Shown here piece by piece: positions 47,365 to 61,795 of a DNA stretch of 64,000 nt (position 1 is the first letter of the stretch; every line of letters starts with the position of its first letter). The stretch is taken from contig OY987268.1 in NCBI GenBank assembly GCA_963920665.1, positions 15,192,501 to 15,256,500 of the forward strand, read 5' to 3'. Origin of the DNA: Straminergon stramineum. Lineage: Eukaryota > Streptophyta > Bryopsida > Hypnales > Calliergonaceae. The translations under genes and the position numbers were made by a program. Under the pieces are notes generated by a model. It did not search any database and had not been told where the DNA came from. It was given only the letters and a program-made list of their open reading frames with translations.

Positions 47365-47931
47365 AGGTAAACCAGCCCATGACAGGCAAACTTCCTAATG
47401 CAATCATCTAGAGAACCACCCATTAGAGTCTTACACCAACCCATGGCAGATTTTTTTTGATAAATGAGATTAAGACTACATTAGGCTTATTTGTGGCCAT
47501 AATCTTGTTTTGAAAAATGGTCATGGAGTTATTAGTGATTGTCATAGGGCACTTACACCATTCAAGTGCAAAATTGGTCGTAAAAAGTTATTTTTTTATT
47601 TTTTTCATGTTATCGCCATGTTAGGAAATGTTGTAGCCATGCTAGAAAATGTTGTGACTACTTTAGGTGGTAAGATGACCATTATGGAAACCCTTTTTGC
47701 TGATTTAGGGTAGTCTACAGACTTTGTTGGGCCAATTGGGCTGTACACTTCAAAAATTCATAAAAAATTCTTACTTTGTCAAAAAAAATGAATTCAATGC
47801 TTCCTTCAATTCTCACATATGCCTATGTATGGAAAAAAATCTGAATCATTTTTGCTAATGGCAACAGTTCAAACCACTCATTTTGTATGTCATAGCCTAT
47901 GACTCATAGGCAGGTTTACCTTATTTCTGGA
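47365..47931. mobile_element. TA-flanked MITE, AGGTAAACC family, copy 3
   Basis: 567 bp, the same orientation as 10246-10787 and closely similar throughout. It begins AGGTAAACCAGCCCATGACA and ends GGCAGGTTTACCT, with TA on both sides (47363-47364, 47932-47933). The extra length comes largely from a duplicated GTCATAGCCTATGACTCATA near the right end. Confidence 0.82.
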
Positions 47932-48339
47932 CTGATCTGCTCTTTTCAAAGGCACATGATAATTTATTGCTGCTAAGTCTAGGAACATTAATAACAACCT
48001 ACCAACTTTTCACTTTGGAAAATCGTATCTAATTGATTCTAATTCAGAAAATTACAATTTAAATTGCCGTTTGTTTATTTTTCATTTCTCTGTCTACAAA
48101 AAAAACTGGAAGTCATTGGACAAACAGTTTCTTCCACACATCTGTTTTTCTCCTTAGATGTGCCATTCTTGAGCCTTCTAGCCCATCTTTCACATTAATT
48201 TTTCCAACTTCCAGGGTCTTGGAGATCTGGAGTTAGGACACAATGTTCACCCTAAACCCTACTTAGACAAACCTGATAAACAAGCCACTTCCAGATTGAA
48301 GAATCTTCATTAAAGATGATTTCAAAATAATATTTGTTG

Positions 48340-48535
48340 CTGGGGCACAGCCCCTCTCATGGCCTCTCTCTGTGCTGAGCCTTTGCCCAGCAGTCCTTCT
48401 ATTTTTTAGCCTAGTTAGTTTCCTTTGTTGTTACTAGTTTGTTTGGTTCTCTTTGCCCCTCCAGGTCACTTGGGACTGGTGGTATTGTACTATTCTCTGC
48501 CATGAAATTCTGTTTCATTTGAGTCAAAAAAATAA
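48340..48535 (+). mobile_element. Short LINE 3'-end-like insertion
   Basis: About 195 bp not present at the paralogous site near 13168. It is GC-richer than its surroundings and ends GAAATTCTGTTTCATTTGAG followed by an A-rich tail, like the 3' ends of plant LINEs. Target duplication is weak (AATAATATTTG against AATGATATTAG). A severely 5'-truncated LINE or a SINE is likely. Confidence 0.55.
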
Positions 48536-48670
48536 AATGATATTAGCATTCCTTGAAGACATTATGAAGTTAACCCTCATGTTGACTTTGCAATTGATGG
48601 ACTAGTCATCAATCAAAAAATCATTCTTTCAAATTTCAATTTAATGAGTAGTACTTGCATTCCACGTTAA

Positions 48671-49312
48671 CCCCTAAATGCCCAAAGCACCAAATTTTAA
48701 TGTCAGCAATACTTTGAAGTTAGATAAAACCTAATCAAGTTGTTATTTTTAGTAGTTTGTATTTTTGAAAAATCTTCTTTGAAATCTAGTTTTAGCATCA
48801 AAAATTTGAAAAATGATTGATTATGATTTTCCTGTTCAAGATTTTGTGCAAGGGTGTTCATTGCAATCTTGACTTTCCATAGTGTTGGGGGCTTTTGGAA
48901 ATGAGCCTCTCATAAACTAGATCTTGGAGAAAAAATCACATTCAAAATTCATTTAAAAAATTTTAGAATAGATTTTGAGTAGCCATAAATTGATTGGGGT
49001 TATGCATGTTAGGCCTTTTAATTTCATAGTTTTTTGGTGACCAACTTTTCAGATTTGACATGTGAAAAGAGGATTGGAAGACTTCAAATTACTTTTGCAA
49101 GTTTTTACCCCCTCATGATCAAACATTATAATCTTTCAATCCATAAGTGATATTGTTGTATTTTTTTTTCCCATGTGATTTCTAACATGTCTAATTTGAG
49201 TTTGAACGGTTACAATTCAAAAAGAATTGATGAAACTTATCAAAATGTTGTCTTATTGTTCAATTTAGAACAAATTCCAAGAAGCTCATAAAAGGCATTG
49301 GACAATTAGGGG
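48671..49312 (+). mobile_element. TTAA-target element, second ~640-bp copy
   Basis: Begins CCCCTAAATGCCCAAAG after TTAA (48667-48670) and ends GGACAATTAGGGG before TTGA (a one-base-altered TTAA). The interior follows 44871-45665 without the nested MITE. It is non-coding. Confidence 0.8.
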
Positions 49313-49537
49313 TTGAAGCATATAAGGGCTTTTAGTTGTGGTGCAAGAATGTAACCCAAGGCACTAAAGATAGTTCCACTAAGTAAAAATCCAACCTTGA
49401 AGTAACCTCCACCACCTTCACACTTGTCATTGTGCCATTGAATGTCAAAAATATCAAGATTCAATACCTAGAGCCATTTGATTGAGAAGCATGCCTTTCT
49501 AATTCAAGAAATTTCACTCGAAAAAGTTATATCTTAG

Positions 49538-50432
49538 CCCCTCAAATTCCAAAGGCCTATTTTTCATGAAGAACGACTAAAAATTGTTATTTCTATTGTA
49601 AAGAGCTCGAATCTTTACAAATTGTTTTTTTTCTTTTTGAATCATAAGATCTTGCACAAGACTAGTACAAGAGTGTATGGAAGAATCTTCAAAAACTTTC
49701 ACCAAGTAAATTGCAAAATATTGGAGTTTAAAGTTTGAGCACGTTCCATGACTAGATTATTTGACTTTAAATCTTTTTTATCTTAAAATCCTTACACTAT
49801 AGATTTTCGAATTAAAAAGAAATTTATGCTAAAGACTTGAGTTGAAAGTCTAGGAAAAAAGTTCAAAAAAATATGAGGCATTCATCTTTTAAAAAATTGT
49901 TAAGTAGAATTAGATACTAGGAAAAACTAAATAGTCAATGGCTTTAAAATGAATTGAAACATGCTAATCCTAATGGTGAGATTGTTCTAGCAAGTAATCT
50001 TAACCTTGCAGAGTTTGTTTTTTTAAAATTTGCAAAAATTGAGTTAAAAAATGAATCCAATATGTTATATTATTGAGAAGTTCCTTTGATTGCCTGCAAA
50101 ACAAGAAGCACCATGATTTTCACATCAATAATCCAAACGGAATGAAACAAATCTTGTTGTGTAGAGAAAAATATAGTCTACAAGGAAAAAATTAATTTCA
50201 AGTCTATGGGGATTTTGTTTGCTCCCTTATCTTCACTATTTTGAATTTATTGTAACATAACTTTTGCTCCCCATGACTAATCAAAATAGAAATGATATTT
50301 CTAGAGAGCTATTGTGTTTTTTTATTGAGTAGGAAAAAGTTTTAAAAAATCATCTAAAATTGAGGTTACACAAGCCCACCCAAAATCCATTTTGTTTCTT
50401 GAGGGGACAATGGGACTTTAGGATTTTAGAGG
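49538..50432 (+). mobile_element. 895-bp TTAA-family element
   Basis: Begins CCCCTCAAATTCCAAAGG after TTAG and ends TTTTAGAGG before TTAA (50433-50436). It is exactly as long as the copies at 5641 and 53138, and its interior is related to theirs. It is more diverged, so older. Confidence 0.7.
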
Positions 50433-50569
50433 TTAAATCTGAATCCATTTCTAAGTCCATGAATTCAATTACCTATAATCAATAGACACTAAAACTCACT
50501 GATTTAAGACATGAGAAATTTGTCTCCCGTAGTAATACTTTGTTTTTCAATTGCATGCGCAAATCTTCT

Positions 50570-51580
50570 TCTTTTATTTCTCAAGTAAATGGCAACTTGC
50601 ACCCAAGATGCAAATTGTCATCTAACAAGGTTTTCCATAAGTGAATTGGTTGCAAGAGAGAGAGAGAGTGCATAGAAGTTAAAGATTAGGTATTTGCAAA
50701 GCAAGCCAAGTTATAAAAAATAGTTGCCAATTAGGACCTATCGAGCCACAGGCAACAAGGTTAGTACTAACCTTTGATTATTTTTGATGACTTGGCTCTA
50801 TTTTGCAATTACCGGATATAATTTCAATGTAGGAGAATTGAGTTGTTTGACTTCTTTGATTGCTTAACCAATCAAAACATGTCACAATGGCAAAACTCTC
50901 TTGCATTTAGATTACATTAGGTGGATCTTCACTCACTAAGTTAATACCGGTTGGTCGTAGTACAAATTTCTCTTAAATTTCTCTTAGTGGTAGACTAATT
51001 AAATTTCTACTTCATACCTTCCATGTTGAAAATTGGCACAAGCAAGCATTGAGTATTATTTGTCTTAATATGCCTCTCCTTAACCAATTGAAACATGCCA
51101 CGATGGCAAAACTCTTTTGCATTAAGATTATGGATTTGAAAAAATTTGCACAGACATAGTCAATATAGAATTGGATGACAAGTTGTAGAGGTCCTATCTA
51201 ATGGAATTGTTGTGTGACAATACTACATGATTGGATGTTATTTGTCTTTGAGAAGAACCGTTTTGTTATAGCATTTTAAATTTCAACTGCAAAGGACTTT
51301 CCCTTCATCAATCCAGTTTCTTCTATCGAGGGGTTTATCATTTGTTGATCAAGGTTAATTCGATGAAGGATTCAGCTCTTTGTATTTGAGCATATCGGAA
51401 GTGCCATCCACTTTGGAAGCTTTCCAAGTTGTGACTAGCTTCTTGACTTGTAATTGGTTGCATTCAATTTAATTGACGGGCCAAATTGTTGGACTTTTAT
51501 TAGTGACGAGTGATATTTAATAACGATGCTTTAATTTTGAAAAATTGTCTCAATGTTTGGCACCTGTGGTATTCCTACCT
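50570..51580 (+). repeat. Diverged copy of the 35.46-36.26 kb sequence
   Basis: Shared anchors include GTGAATTGGTT (50640 and 35519), GAGGTCCTATC (51188 and 35985) and AAATTGTCTCAA (51541 and 36229). The gene-like first part at 35468 is degraded here. The CACTA MITE at 36035 has no counterpart here, where the sequence differs. Confidence 0.55.
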
Positions 51581-51808
51581 GAACCCTTAATGCAGGTTTG
51601 TTTAGAAGATACGGGCACTTTACAGAAGCAGAAGGTGAATACAATGCTCAAAAACTTCCACCCAGTGTGTCATAGAAGGCCTCTTTTTTTGGTGAACATA
51701 GAATTTGGAGGGAGGATCAAGCTCCGAAATTTTCAGGCCGTTTGAAGGTGTTGTAGTACTTCAATAATTTTATGGTATAAATTCAGTAGTTAAAATAGCA
51801 AAACAGTA

Positions 51809-52057
51809 CACTGAATAGTGAAATTAGGTTGCCCCTCACTAATTTCTCGACATTTGACACTAAATAAATATTTATAGTTACTATACAAGAATGAACTACT
51901 TATGAATTTTATATCGCTATATTTGGGACTTATGAATCTCTATGTGTACAAATGGAAATATTTTTAGAAATATTTGTTGACTTTGATGACTTGTAAAGTA
52001 ACTTTCTTGGGGTAAGGCAACTTAATTGTTAAGGCAACCTAATTTCACTATTTAGTG
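51809..52057. mobile_element. 249-bp TA-flanked inverted-repeat element
   Basis: The ends CACTGAATAGTGAAATTAGG and the near-inverse finishing CACTATTTAGTG are flanked by TA (51807-51808, 52058-52059). The ends are also partly self-complementary. It is non-coding. Confidence 0.75.
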
Positions 52058-52059
52058 TA

Positions 52060-52569
52060 GAGGTATGGCGAAATTGACCAAGCCTGGTGGCTTCAATACT
52101 GGACCCTGTCATTTTCCAACGAGCCCGCATGAGTGCCGTGCATGCCAGGCAGGGTGTGTCGTGCTGCAAGTGCGACACTCATCCGGTTTGGAGGTCACTG
52201 GTGAAGTGTTGCAGCCTGTATGCTCAACCCAGTAACCTTACATTCAAGACTCCTCGTGCAAAGTTTATTGTGGGCCAAATCAGACCAAGAAGTATTTTCA
52301 GGAAAGCTCTGGCCAAGGAAGAACAAACAGACTTTGCTTTTGCATGATTCATACTTAAAGATGAGAGTTATTGAATTTCATAATAATTTTCTTCATAAAC
52401 TAAAGAATATAGGAAAATTATCCAACGAGAGGATTTTGCACAACTTGGTCCGTCATAGTTTTGGCAACGACAAAGGCCATACAAATATAACATTCATCCT
52501 GTAAGTGGTTTTCAATCATGAAAACATCCTAGCTCGCATATATTACTACAAAATAGATCATGAAGCAAG
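52060..52569. other. GC-richer stretch of unknown origin
   Basis: 52087-52347 is an open frame of 86 codons with balanced composition and several Cys (CCKCDTHPVW), right after a MITE. I recognise no family and see no second copy, so it may be a captured exon piece or chance. It is followed by the start of B'. Confidence 0.3.
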
Positions 52570-53137
52570 ACACTATCGAGTTCACCCTTAACAAACATTT
52601 CATATTTGGGCTTAGTCAAACTTCATTAAATTTCGTCATTAAAACACACATTTCAAAAATTTGATATTTTTTGCATATAGTAATATATGTCTGAAATTGA
52701 ACCTCATTTTTTTCATAATTTAAAACATCAAATTGAATTTTATAAGATTTTTTTAAGGAATTTCTTTGAAAAAATCATATCAATTAAAAATATTCTGGAA
52801 ATAGAATAATTTTTTAAAAATGGAAATTATAATGAAAAACATCATGGTATTATTGATGTACTCCTTTAGCTCACACCAAGAGAAATTCGATAGAAAAATT
52901 TCAATAGTGGTGTATTTTGAGCTTTCAAGATGCTATCTTTAAAGTGTCACATAACTTAAAATTCGGAAAATTCTGAAAAAATTCAAATTGAATAAAAATT
53001 AGATTATTGGAGCTATATTCTCTTAGTTGAATATTTAAAATAAAAAACAATTTAAAAATTCAAGTTTTGACTTTTAGAATGATTGTGGGGCTCGCAATGT
53101 CATTTATAGGTTAACTCTCATATTCAATTTCATTTGT

Positions 53138-54032
53138 CCCCTAAAGGACCAAGGCCTTAATTTTGCCAAATAACATTTAAAACTACTATTTCTATTGCAA
53201 AGAATAATAAATTTGAAATTGTATTTTTTGGACATCTAACTATAGGATCTTACACCTAAATATTATGAAAATGTGTGGAATAAATTTCATAAATTTTGAC
53301 CACAAAGATTGCAAGACATTTGCATTTAAAGTGAAGAAACCATTTTTTTCCACCTAGCGGGACTAGATTATTTGACTTTGAGCCTTCTTAACTTCAATTT
53401 TTTTTCCATAAAGAGTTTTGTGGTTTAAAAAATATATTGTAGGAAATTGAGTTGAGAGTCTAGGGGAAAAAGAAATTCAAAAATAAATAATTTTCATTCT
53501 TAAAAAATTATTAAGTAGAAATAGGTATGAGATAGAAGGAAAATCAAAATTATGAATATCTCTAAAATGGAATTAAAATGCACGAATCCCAATGAAGAGT
53601 TTGTCCTAGCATGCAAAATAAATCATGTGGAATTTTTTTTTTAAATGTAAAAATTTCATTCAGAGATGAATCCTACAAGTTATTTTTTCAAAAAGATACT
53701 TTGATTCCCCCCAAAGACAAGATTGTCCATAATTTTCACATCACTCATCCAAATGAAATGAATCAAAGCTTTCCATGTAGAAAAAAATATAATCTATGAG
53801 AAAAAAAATTCAAATTGTTGAATTGTTTTTGCTAACCCGTTTCCCTTGTTTTGAGCTTAATTGGGCATAACTTTTGTTCCTAGGAAACAATTGAAAAAAA
53901 TCATAATCCCATGAAGCTAATCATTTTTTCTATCTTCAAAATTTTTTTCAAAAAATCATGACAAAAATTAAGACCGTAGGTACATGCCTAAAATCCATAT
54001 TGTCCCCCGAGTGGACAATGGTCCATTAGGGG
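53138..54032 (+). mobile_element. 895-bp TTAA-family element (twin of 13743-14633)
   Basis: Begins CCCCTAAAGGACCAAGG and ends GGTCCATTAGGGG before TTAA (54033-54036); the left flank is TTGT. Being shared with block B, it was present before the segmental duplication. A 62-codon frame at 53611 is not meaningful. Confidence 0.72.
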
Positions 54033-55189
54033 TTAAGGGAGTCATACTTGCATTACAAAACAAAGCAAATAAGGACTTTTACATGTGCACCAATGCAAGA
54101 ATGTAATTCAAGGCACTAAAGACAACTCCACTGATTAAAAATCCAATTACAAAGTAACCTCCACCACCTAAGCACTTGTCATTATACCATTGTCAAAAAT
54201 ATAAATATTCAATACCTAGCCATTTGATTTTGTGGCATGCCTTTATGATTTGATAAATTTCATTAAGAGAAAGCAAACCCTATAACTTCTAAAGTCTCCA
54301 AGCCTTTCTTTCCATCAAATAACACTCAAAAATGTGATTTCTATGGCAAAGAGCAAAAAACTGTATAATTTAGTTTTTTTTACTTTTTAATCATAAAATC
54401 ACAAAACTTCCATAAGAATATGTGGAATCAATTTCAAAAAAATTCATCATATGGATTGCAAGATATTTGTATTTAAAATGAAGAAAACAAATTTTTGAAT
54501 ACGTTTAGTGATTAGATTATTTGACTTTGAATCTTCTTATTTTAAAATCTTAGCACTATAGATTTTGAATTAAAAAATAAATGATGTTGAGGATTCAAGT
54601 TAAAAGTCTAGAGAAAAAATTTCATAAAAGAATATGTGATCTCCATCCTTTAATAAATTGTTAAGTAGGTATAAGATTGAAGGAAAAACTAAATCATCAA
54701 TAGCTTAAAAAATGGAACAAAAACACACTAATCCCAATAGTGAGATTGTTCTAGCATGCATATCCAACCTTGAAGATTTTTTTTTTAAATTGTGGAAATT
54801 GTGTTAAAAAACGAATCCAAATCGTTATTTTTTCAAGAATTTCTATGATTACCTGCAAAAGAAGAAGCACCATAACTATCACATCAATAATTCAAAAAAA
54901 ATGAATCAAATATTTTTGTGTAGATAAAATAATAATCTATGAGAAAAAAAAATTTAATTTTTTATTTCAAGTTTTGTGGATTCTTTTTGCTACCCAGTTT
55001 GCCTTGTTTTGAGGTTATTGTGGCATTACTTTTGTTCTTAGTCATTGATCAAAATAAAAAATGATATTCCTTGAAAGCTAATGTGTTTTTGTATGTGAAA
55101 ATCTTGTAAATTAAGAATATTCCCTCATCAATGTAGGCCTCAATATCACTTGCAAAACTAACCACCAAAACAAAACAAAAACTAAGTTT

Positions 55190-56338
55190 GGAATACCATA
55201 AATTGGAGAAGCTCCATTCGATGGGCACAATAGGGTGTTCTAAAATGGACTAAAATTGTCTTTATTATTTGGTCTTTGTAAAAGTCACCTATCGTTTTGG
55301 TCTCAAAACGGCCTATTTCAATGAATACTAGGAGTTTTAGGATAAAATTTCTAATAATAAAATAAAATGTAGATAATTTGTAAAGCACTCACAATTATAT
55401 GTTTGTAAAAATTCATACCTATACAAATTTATATGTAAAAGTGATGCACAAAAAAGAGTGATGGAAAATGCCAAGAAAAAGGATCTTTTGATGTTTTATT
55501 TTTAGAAAATAGTAAAAAAATTCCCAAAACTAAAATAAAAATTGGCCATTTTTCCTAACTTGAAGGTACTCCTTCTCAACCATTTGCATCTTTGGTAAAA
55601 AAATCATATTCTTTGCATTTGTGCAAATATACAAGTAGAAGGTGGACACTTTACTTCTTTTTAAAAATCTCTTTGTGGTCTTGTGTTAAATTAGTAGAAG
55701 TCCTTGTATCCCAATTATGTGCTTCAAATTCTCATTTTTGGATTGAAAATAGTAGTACCCTCCTAAATGTCAAAGTACACATCTAATTAGGGTCTGCTTA
55801 AAAATAGTATAATAATTTTTAAAAAGTGAAAAGAAATTACTCAATGTCTACAACTACCACATGTACCTTGATTTCAAATTTCATATGAAACTAACATATG
55901 GCACAAAAGTTATAAGCATAAACCCAACCAATCAAGGCAAAAGGGACACATAAAAGGACAAGTGTTTCTTGCAATCACCCTTGTAGTTTGAAAAAGTTTC
56001 AATTGACTAGGAACAAGCTCCAAAAGAAGACATAATAGGTGAAGCTATAAGACAACAATGAGTCTAGATGAAAAATCCACATTTATATAGAATACAATAT
56101 TCATTCTTGAAGAAAAAAAATTCCTTTTTTTTACCCTCGTCTTCAATTCCTCATCCTTATTTTTGTACACATCCCCATTCTCAATCTATGCAAGTGAAGG
56201 AGAGAATGCCATGTCTCTTCTTTGAAGATTGAGAATAGGGTGAAGGTGTGACAACCCCTAATGAGCTGAATTTCTCAGCTAATTCCCCATATATATCCCA
56301 AAGGCTGAAATGCTTAAAGTATCCATTTATGGTATTCC
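55190..56338. mobile_element. 1.15-kb element with GGAATACC ends (twin of 15788-16932)
   Basis: The left end is better preserved here: GGAATACCATAAATTGG pairs with CCATTTATGGTATTCC. Flanks are CTAAGTT and CTTAAGTT, as in block B. Confidence 0.7.
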
Positions 56339-59300
56339 TATCTTAAGTTCTTTCCTCCCTGCCAAGACTTGCAATCTTCGACCCCTGTCCATAAGAGAAA
56401 GACATACATGGATACTTCAAACACTAAAGTAAGTAAGTTAGTCAACAAGTGCACCCAATTTCGCTCCTTCACACATCTAATGCATACTCCCATTCGCACA
56501 CACTAGGGTACCTAGATCTATACACCACGCTCCCTACCACACCAGGAACATCCTTCCCAATGGGGAAATAAATACTCTCTGAAATTACCCACCGACGGAG
56601 AAGCCAAAATGCAGCGAAATTGGACTGACACCATCACTGATCGCCTCAGAATCCACGGACGCCCAAGCAACCGATGTATCTAACAAATTCAATTGGTAAA
56701 TCAACACTGCTGCAGTGCTCCACCAACGAGCTTGCTTTTGTGGGCATGGCCTTTTGCTACTTCAACAACCATCTTTGCTGCAGTTCTAGGGTTCTAGTTC
56801 TAGGGTTTTGTGAAACTACAGCACTGCACGTTTTGTGATTTGTTGCAGCAGGGTGGCTGAATTGGGTGCATTCACATCAAGTGTGATGGAGAGATGGGGC
56901 CGATATATTTTGACTTCATCCATGTGGGTTGAATGTTCTAGTCATGGACTGGGATGGCATCAATTGAAAGGACTTGTCATGTCATGTGGAATTTAGGGTA
57001 TTGTAGATGGGTCCATTCACAAGCAGAGCAATTGCTCTCTTTGTTCTCCTAGTATGGATGAGATTTTTAAAGTTTCTATTTTCGGGGGTTCCCATATGCT
57101 ATCAAAATGAAAAGAATGAGATATTAGTTTTAGTTTTCTAGCAAAGTGCACATTTTGTTCTAGGATTTTGATAGAAGTGTATTTTACACATAGCCCCAAA
57201 GAGACCAAATTGTTTTATGGGCTCTTTAATAGGGGATAATTCTTAACCCTAAGTGCTCAAGTATCCATTGGGGATGATGAATGTTGTGGAAGGTGACCTT
57301 CATACAATTAATATTCATTGAAAAATCTTGAAAAAAAATCCTATACTATATGAAAGGGCAAGAGAAAGATTGCTCACCTAAATCAATGGTACATCCATAC
57401 CTTAAATTGGTTTGTTTGCTTGTTTCTCTAGACTTCAAATCCTAGGCTAAGACTTAGTTTAAAGATAAAAGTAAAAGAAGTCTTTTGAGATTACATGCTT
57501 CATGGAAAAGTTGTAATTGGCATCGTACTTTAGATATGCAAATATCTACTATCTTTATGATTTGAAAGGAATATAAACGATTTGCAAGAAAGGAAATGTA
57601 CTTCATGCACAAAGGACATTTGATTTGGACTAGCTAACCACCACCATAGCCATATCACAAGTTTAATTAGCTCCTTAGATTTGGCCAGCTTTGGAGTTAT
57701 AGTCAAGTCCTTGGTGCACCCTTAGTTAATTACTATTGATTTATTAGAAGGGCTAAGATTTCAAATATTTTTTTTGGATTTTTGATGGCTAGACCTCATA
57801 AGGTTCCATGCCTAGACAACAAACTCCGATGTTGATTTATGGCCTTGCCTTAACGGTGATACAGGAGGAATAGACTAATTGAAACAATGAAGCTCTAGTC
57901 CATTTCCCTTATTTGATTCAAACTTGCTCTCCTAGCTATGGGCATTTTAGCATTTTGTAGAAAACTCTCACACATCGGTAGCAAAGCATTTCCGTTTCTG
58001 ATGGTAGTAACTCTCAAGTTGCAATAGATCCCTCAGAAAGTACGATATAATATTCAATTGGTCTTCAGGTTGACAGGTTTAGTTGTAGTTTTAGCCTTGT
58101 GTTGAAATTTGATGTGCATGAGTAGTTTTAATTGTATTCTTGTGACAGTTGCAACATGTGCTATGGGTTGGAGACACTTGCCGTTTCCTCACTAACATTC
58201 CAATATGTGGTTTTGTTGAGAAATGGGCACAACTGCACAAGTGAGGTCAGTGGCTTCTTGAAAACTTTCAAAAAAGATTTATGTATGATGTGAAGTTGTT
58301 CTTTACTTTAAGTTTATGTTTATTTTTAGGTGTAGGGAAATGATGTTGATTTGATTTGTCAATGTTTGGATGATAACAAGCTTGATACTTTAGCATAAAA
58401 CTCTCTAGATTCCATTTAGTGCATGACTTGTAATATTATTGATACTACTAGATGTCTAGTACGTTATGATAAGGTTTGATATTGAATTGATGAAGATTAT
58501 AGTGATGCAATTGAGCATGTTCAAATTGTTGTGAACAACATAGGCTTGTTTAATTTGACTTTGATAAACTAAGATTGAAATAGATTATGCATATAAATAT
58601 TACAATATGTCCATTTTTTTTCATCAAATGAGAGGCCAATAAGTTACACATGGGGTTAACATGCTCTAATGCATGTAATACAAACTGTAAAGTTGGTCTA
58701 ATAATCCTAAATGTCCTAACACTGATCTCATATATATATATAATCTCATCACTCAAAGTGGATGTTATACATTAAGTTTCCAAGTACAACAAGAAGTATG
58801 AAAAAATCAAACAAGAATCATGGTAGTGCCTTGAAGATTTAGGGATGTCCTAGAAAAATATGATTTGTTTGATTGATGTGTTGAGATTTAAGAAACTGTG
58901 AAGCGTCTTAGCAATATTGTTGGTATTGTTGGAAAGCTCTTTGCAAAGAAGGGTGCATGGACTTTGTTTCGCGGCGTTTGGACCTATGGTGTGAAAGTTA
59001 TTGAATTTCAAAGTTTTTATGAACCAAAAAATTGAATTAAATTATTTCGTATTTTGGAAAACCATAACTTTCACATCGCATGTCCGAACACCATAAAACA
59101 AAGCCTTTGCACTTCTCCATGCACAAAGCTTTCTATTCATATCAAGAATGCAATGTGTCACATTGCAACAAAGTACTTGCATTCCTTTGTCCATAAAAGA
59201 TATTGAATATTGGATTTTTTTACAAATTACAAATTTTCTTTTACTTTTAATTTGGATTTGGCAATGACACATGGCACACTAATTTATATCAAGGGAGTTT

Positions 59301-60598
59301 CAATTTTCTTTATATATAATTAGATATTATATTATATTTGTTTGTTATGGTGAGATCTCCTAGACCATGTGTTCCTCAGTCGCATTCGTCGTACCGTCGA
59401 AAAGCCCTTTGTGACGAGGGGTGCACGGGCTTTGTTTTGTGGCATTTGGACGCATAGTGTGAAAGTTATGAATTTTTGAGTTATTTTTGGTTCAAAAAAA
59501 ATTAAAAAATTACTTTTCCTATCATAGACGTGATTAGCTAGGAGAAAAACCAACAAAAAGAAGAACTTTCTCGTTTATATTCTATGTGGGTGAATATGGA
59601 GGCCTTGCTCAATGCGAAGCTCTACAATCCACCAATGACATCGTGTCAATTCTCGCTCCGTTTCGATCCTCCTAGTGTGGCTCTGGTGCTAGTGGTCTAA
59701 GAACACCTTCAAAACCTACTAGCAGGGCTTCTTCCGATAGATAAATGAGTAGATGTTGTATTCATTGTGATTTGCTTTTACGTTTTTGAGGTTATGTTCT
59801 TTTCCATGTTACTTATTTTTGGATGCATTCAATCAAAAATGAATATTCCAGTGTCTAGAGTTTACCATTTCATTGGTTGCTGCATCCTTGGGGCCTTGCT
59901 TTTTCCAAGCAAGGACCACAAATTAACTAGTTGGTGCCTTGAAGCCTATTGCCTATGTGGAAGTTAATCAAATTCCTATGTGCCTGCACTTGCTATGTAA
60001 CTAATGGGATTTAGAGTTTTCGTATTGCTAGTTGTTGTTACTTGGTTGGTGCGAGTGACATTTGCACTTGAAAACCATTGGCATGGTCACAATTAGTTGA
60101 CTTTTTCCAAAATTGGGAGCTCATTGATGGAAAAGGTTGTAAATCTAACTTAGTGCTCATTGATTAGTGGGAATTAGTTCCAATTTGTTAGTGATTGTCC
60201 TTTGACAGTGTGGGTACCCAATTAGCCACATGGCTGATGCAGTCGGGGCCTAAGTTTGTGTGATTTGCATCCTGTAATTAACCTCAACTTGGATTGGATC
60301 ATTTTTCACTTCTTGAAAAGGCTTGGTTGAAAGAAGATTGTGAATTGATTCCCTATGTAGAAAAGGGTGTTTTATACTCAAGAAAGGAATTTTTGGGGGG
60401 GTTTTCCATCGGATATTTTTGTCGATGTTTTCAAATTGCAACTAGTTTTTTAACCAATTCCACTAACTAACTCTGAACTAGCCGTTGATTCTTCTGGATC
60501 ATTGGCCTTCACTATAGGATTAACCAAGAAAATTAGTGACTTCGCTCTCTCATCGCCATTCAACATGCAAAGACCGACTTTTCCTAAGACGACTTCGG

Positions 60599-61795
60599 CT
60601 ACTGCTGTTGTGAGGTGTCAAGTTTATAACAAGGCCGGTTGGGAAAAAAACAAAAATTATTTGTTGCAAAGCTTAGATTAAATGTCATCTTTAATTTTTG
60701 GAGAACAAATTTTTTTATAGGCGGTTGGATTCCTACCAATGCCTCGAATTGCTTGCTACTTTCATTGAGGTTAGAAGTCATTTTCTTCACCTAAATGATA
60801 TTCTCCATGGGAGAAGAAATTAATACTACAAGTGCACTTCTTAGATGTGCATGTTTCCACAGCCTCCTAGTTTCTAGTTGTGAATGCTTTGGCATTCCCA
60901 CCGGAAGGGATAATTTCTCCCTCGAGTTCACTATGAGCTCGTAGAGAGCATATATTTGGAGGTGCCTACCTCTCTTTGCATCTCTTTAGTGCTAATGATA
61001 AAACTCTCCACTTGGAATGGACACACTAAATTAGGATGAAATGCATCGTTGGTTCCAAGTCGGTTTGTGTTGTATCATATCTTGGTTACTGAAGAAGGGA
61101 GATTGACAATTGCAATCTTATAACAAATATAGTTGGCTTTTGTTTGCATCTTTTTGTGAAGCTAGTAAGAATTTCTTTATAAACCTCGCTTCAAAATTTC
61201 TCGTGGCACTACAATAGGCTCTCTAATACTCCTAGACACTCTCAATGGCAATTTTGTATTGTTCAAGTTGGCTTGTCATTTCGCTCAAATTTCTTTGCTC
61301 GACGTTGTATGGTCTATGATATGAGTTGCTATAAGTAGCTAGTGTTGAACTGGAAAGGAAGATCTTTGAGCTCAAGGATGAGTGTTGTGAGGTCTCTTCT
61401 AGGGAGGGATGAAGAGAATCTACATGAGAAATTGCTAGGAAGGAGAAAATGGTGGAAATCTTTTTGAGGAAAGAAAATTAATAAAACAATTCAGTACATG
61501 TTGGGGTAATTGAAAATTAATATGAATATATGTCACAAGGGAGGACCATAACGTCACCTTTTGCATAAGGTCGACTTCTTCAAGGTAAAGCTGCTATACC
61601 ATCATCTCATAACCTAGCGCGCCAAAACCGTAACATCCTAATGATGCAATTCTGTACATTGAAAAATTTACAAGACCACAAAACCTCCAATTCAATATTT
61701 CCATTGTACACACCTTCAATTAGCTCATCCCAAACATATTTAATAGGGTTCGATGCATCCAAACCCGACAAGATTGTGAAAATTTTGGTATCCAA
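60599..61795 (-). other. Twin of the unrecognised conserved frames
   Basis: The minus-strand frames 61795-61607 and 60790-60599 correspond to 22497-22309 and 21465-21274. The middle frame (22191-21934) is not intact here. Conservation could simply reflect the low overall divergence of the duplication. Confidence 0.3.

Larger units (their letters stand above)
44630..48580 (+). repeat. Segmental duplication block A', part 2
   Basis: Counterpart of 11331-13190. Private insertions here are a TTAA element with a nested MITE, a Stowaway element, a segment at 47.04-48.17 kb containing a TA-flanked MITE, and a short LINE-tail-like piece. It lacks the two MITEs of copy A. Confidence 0.8.
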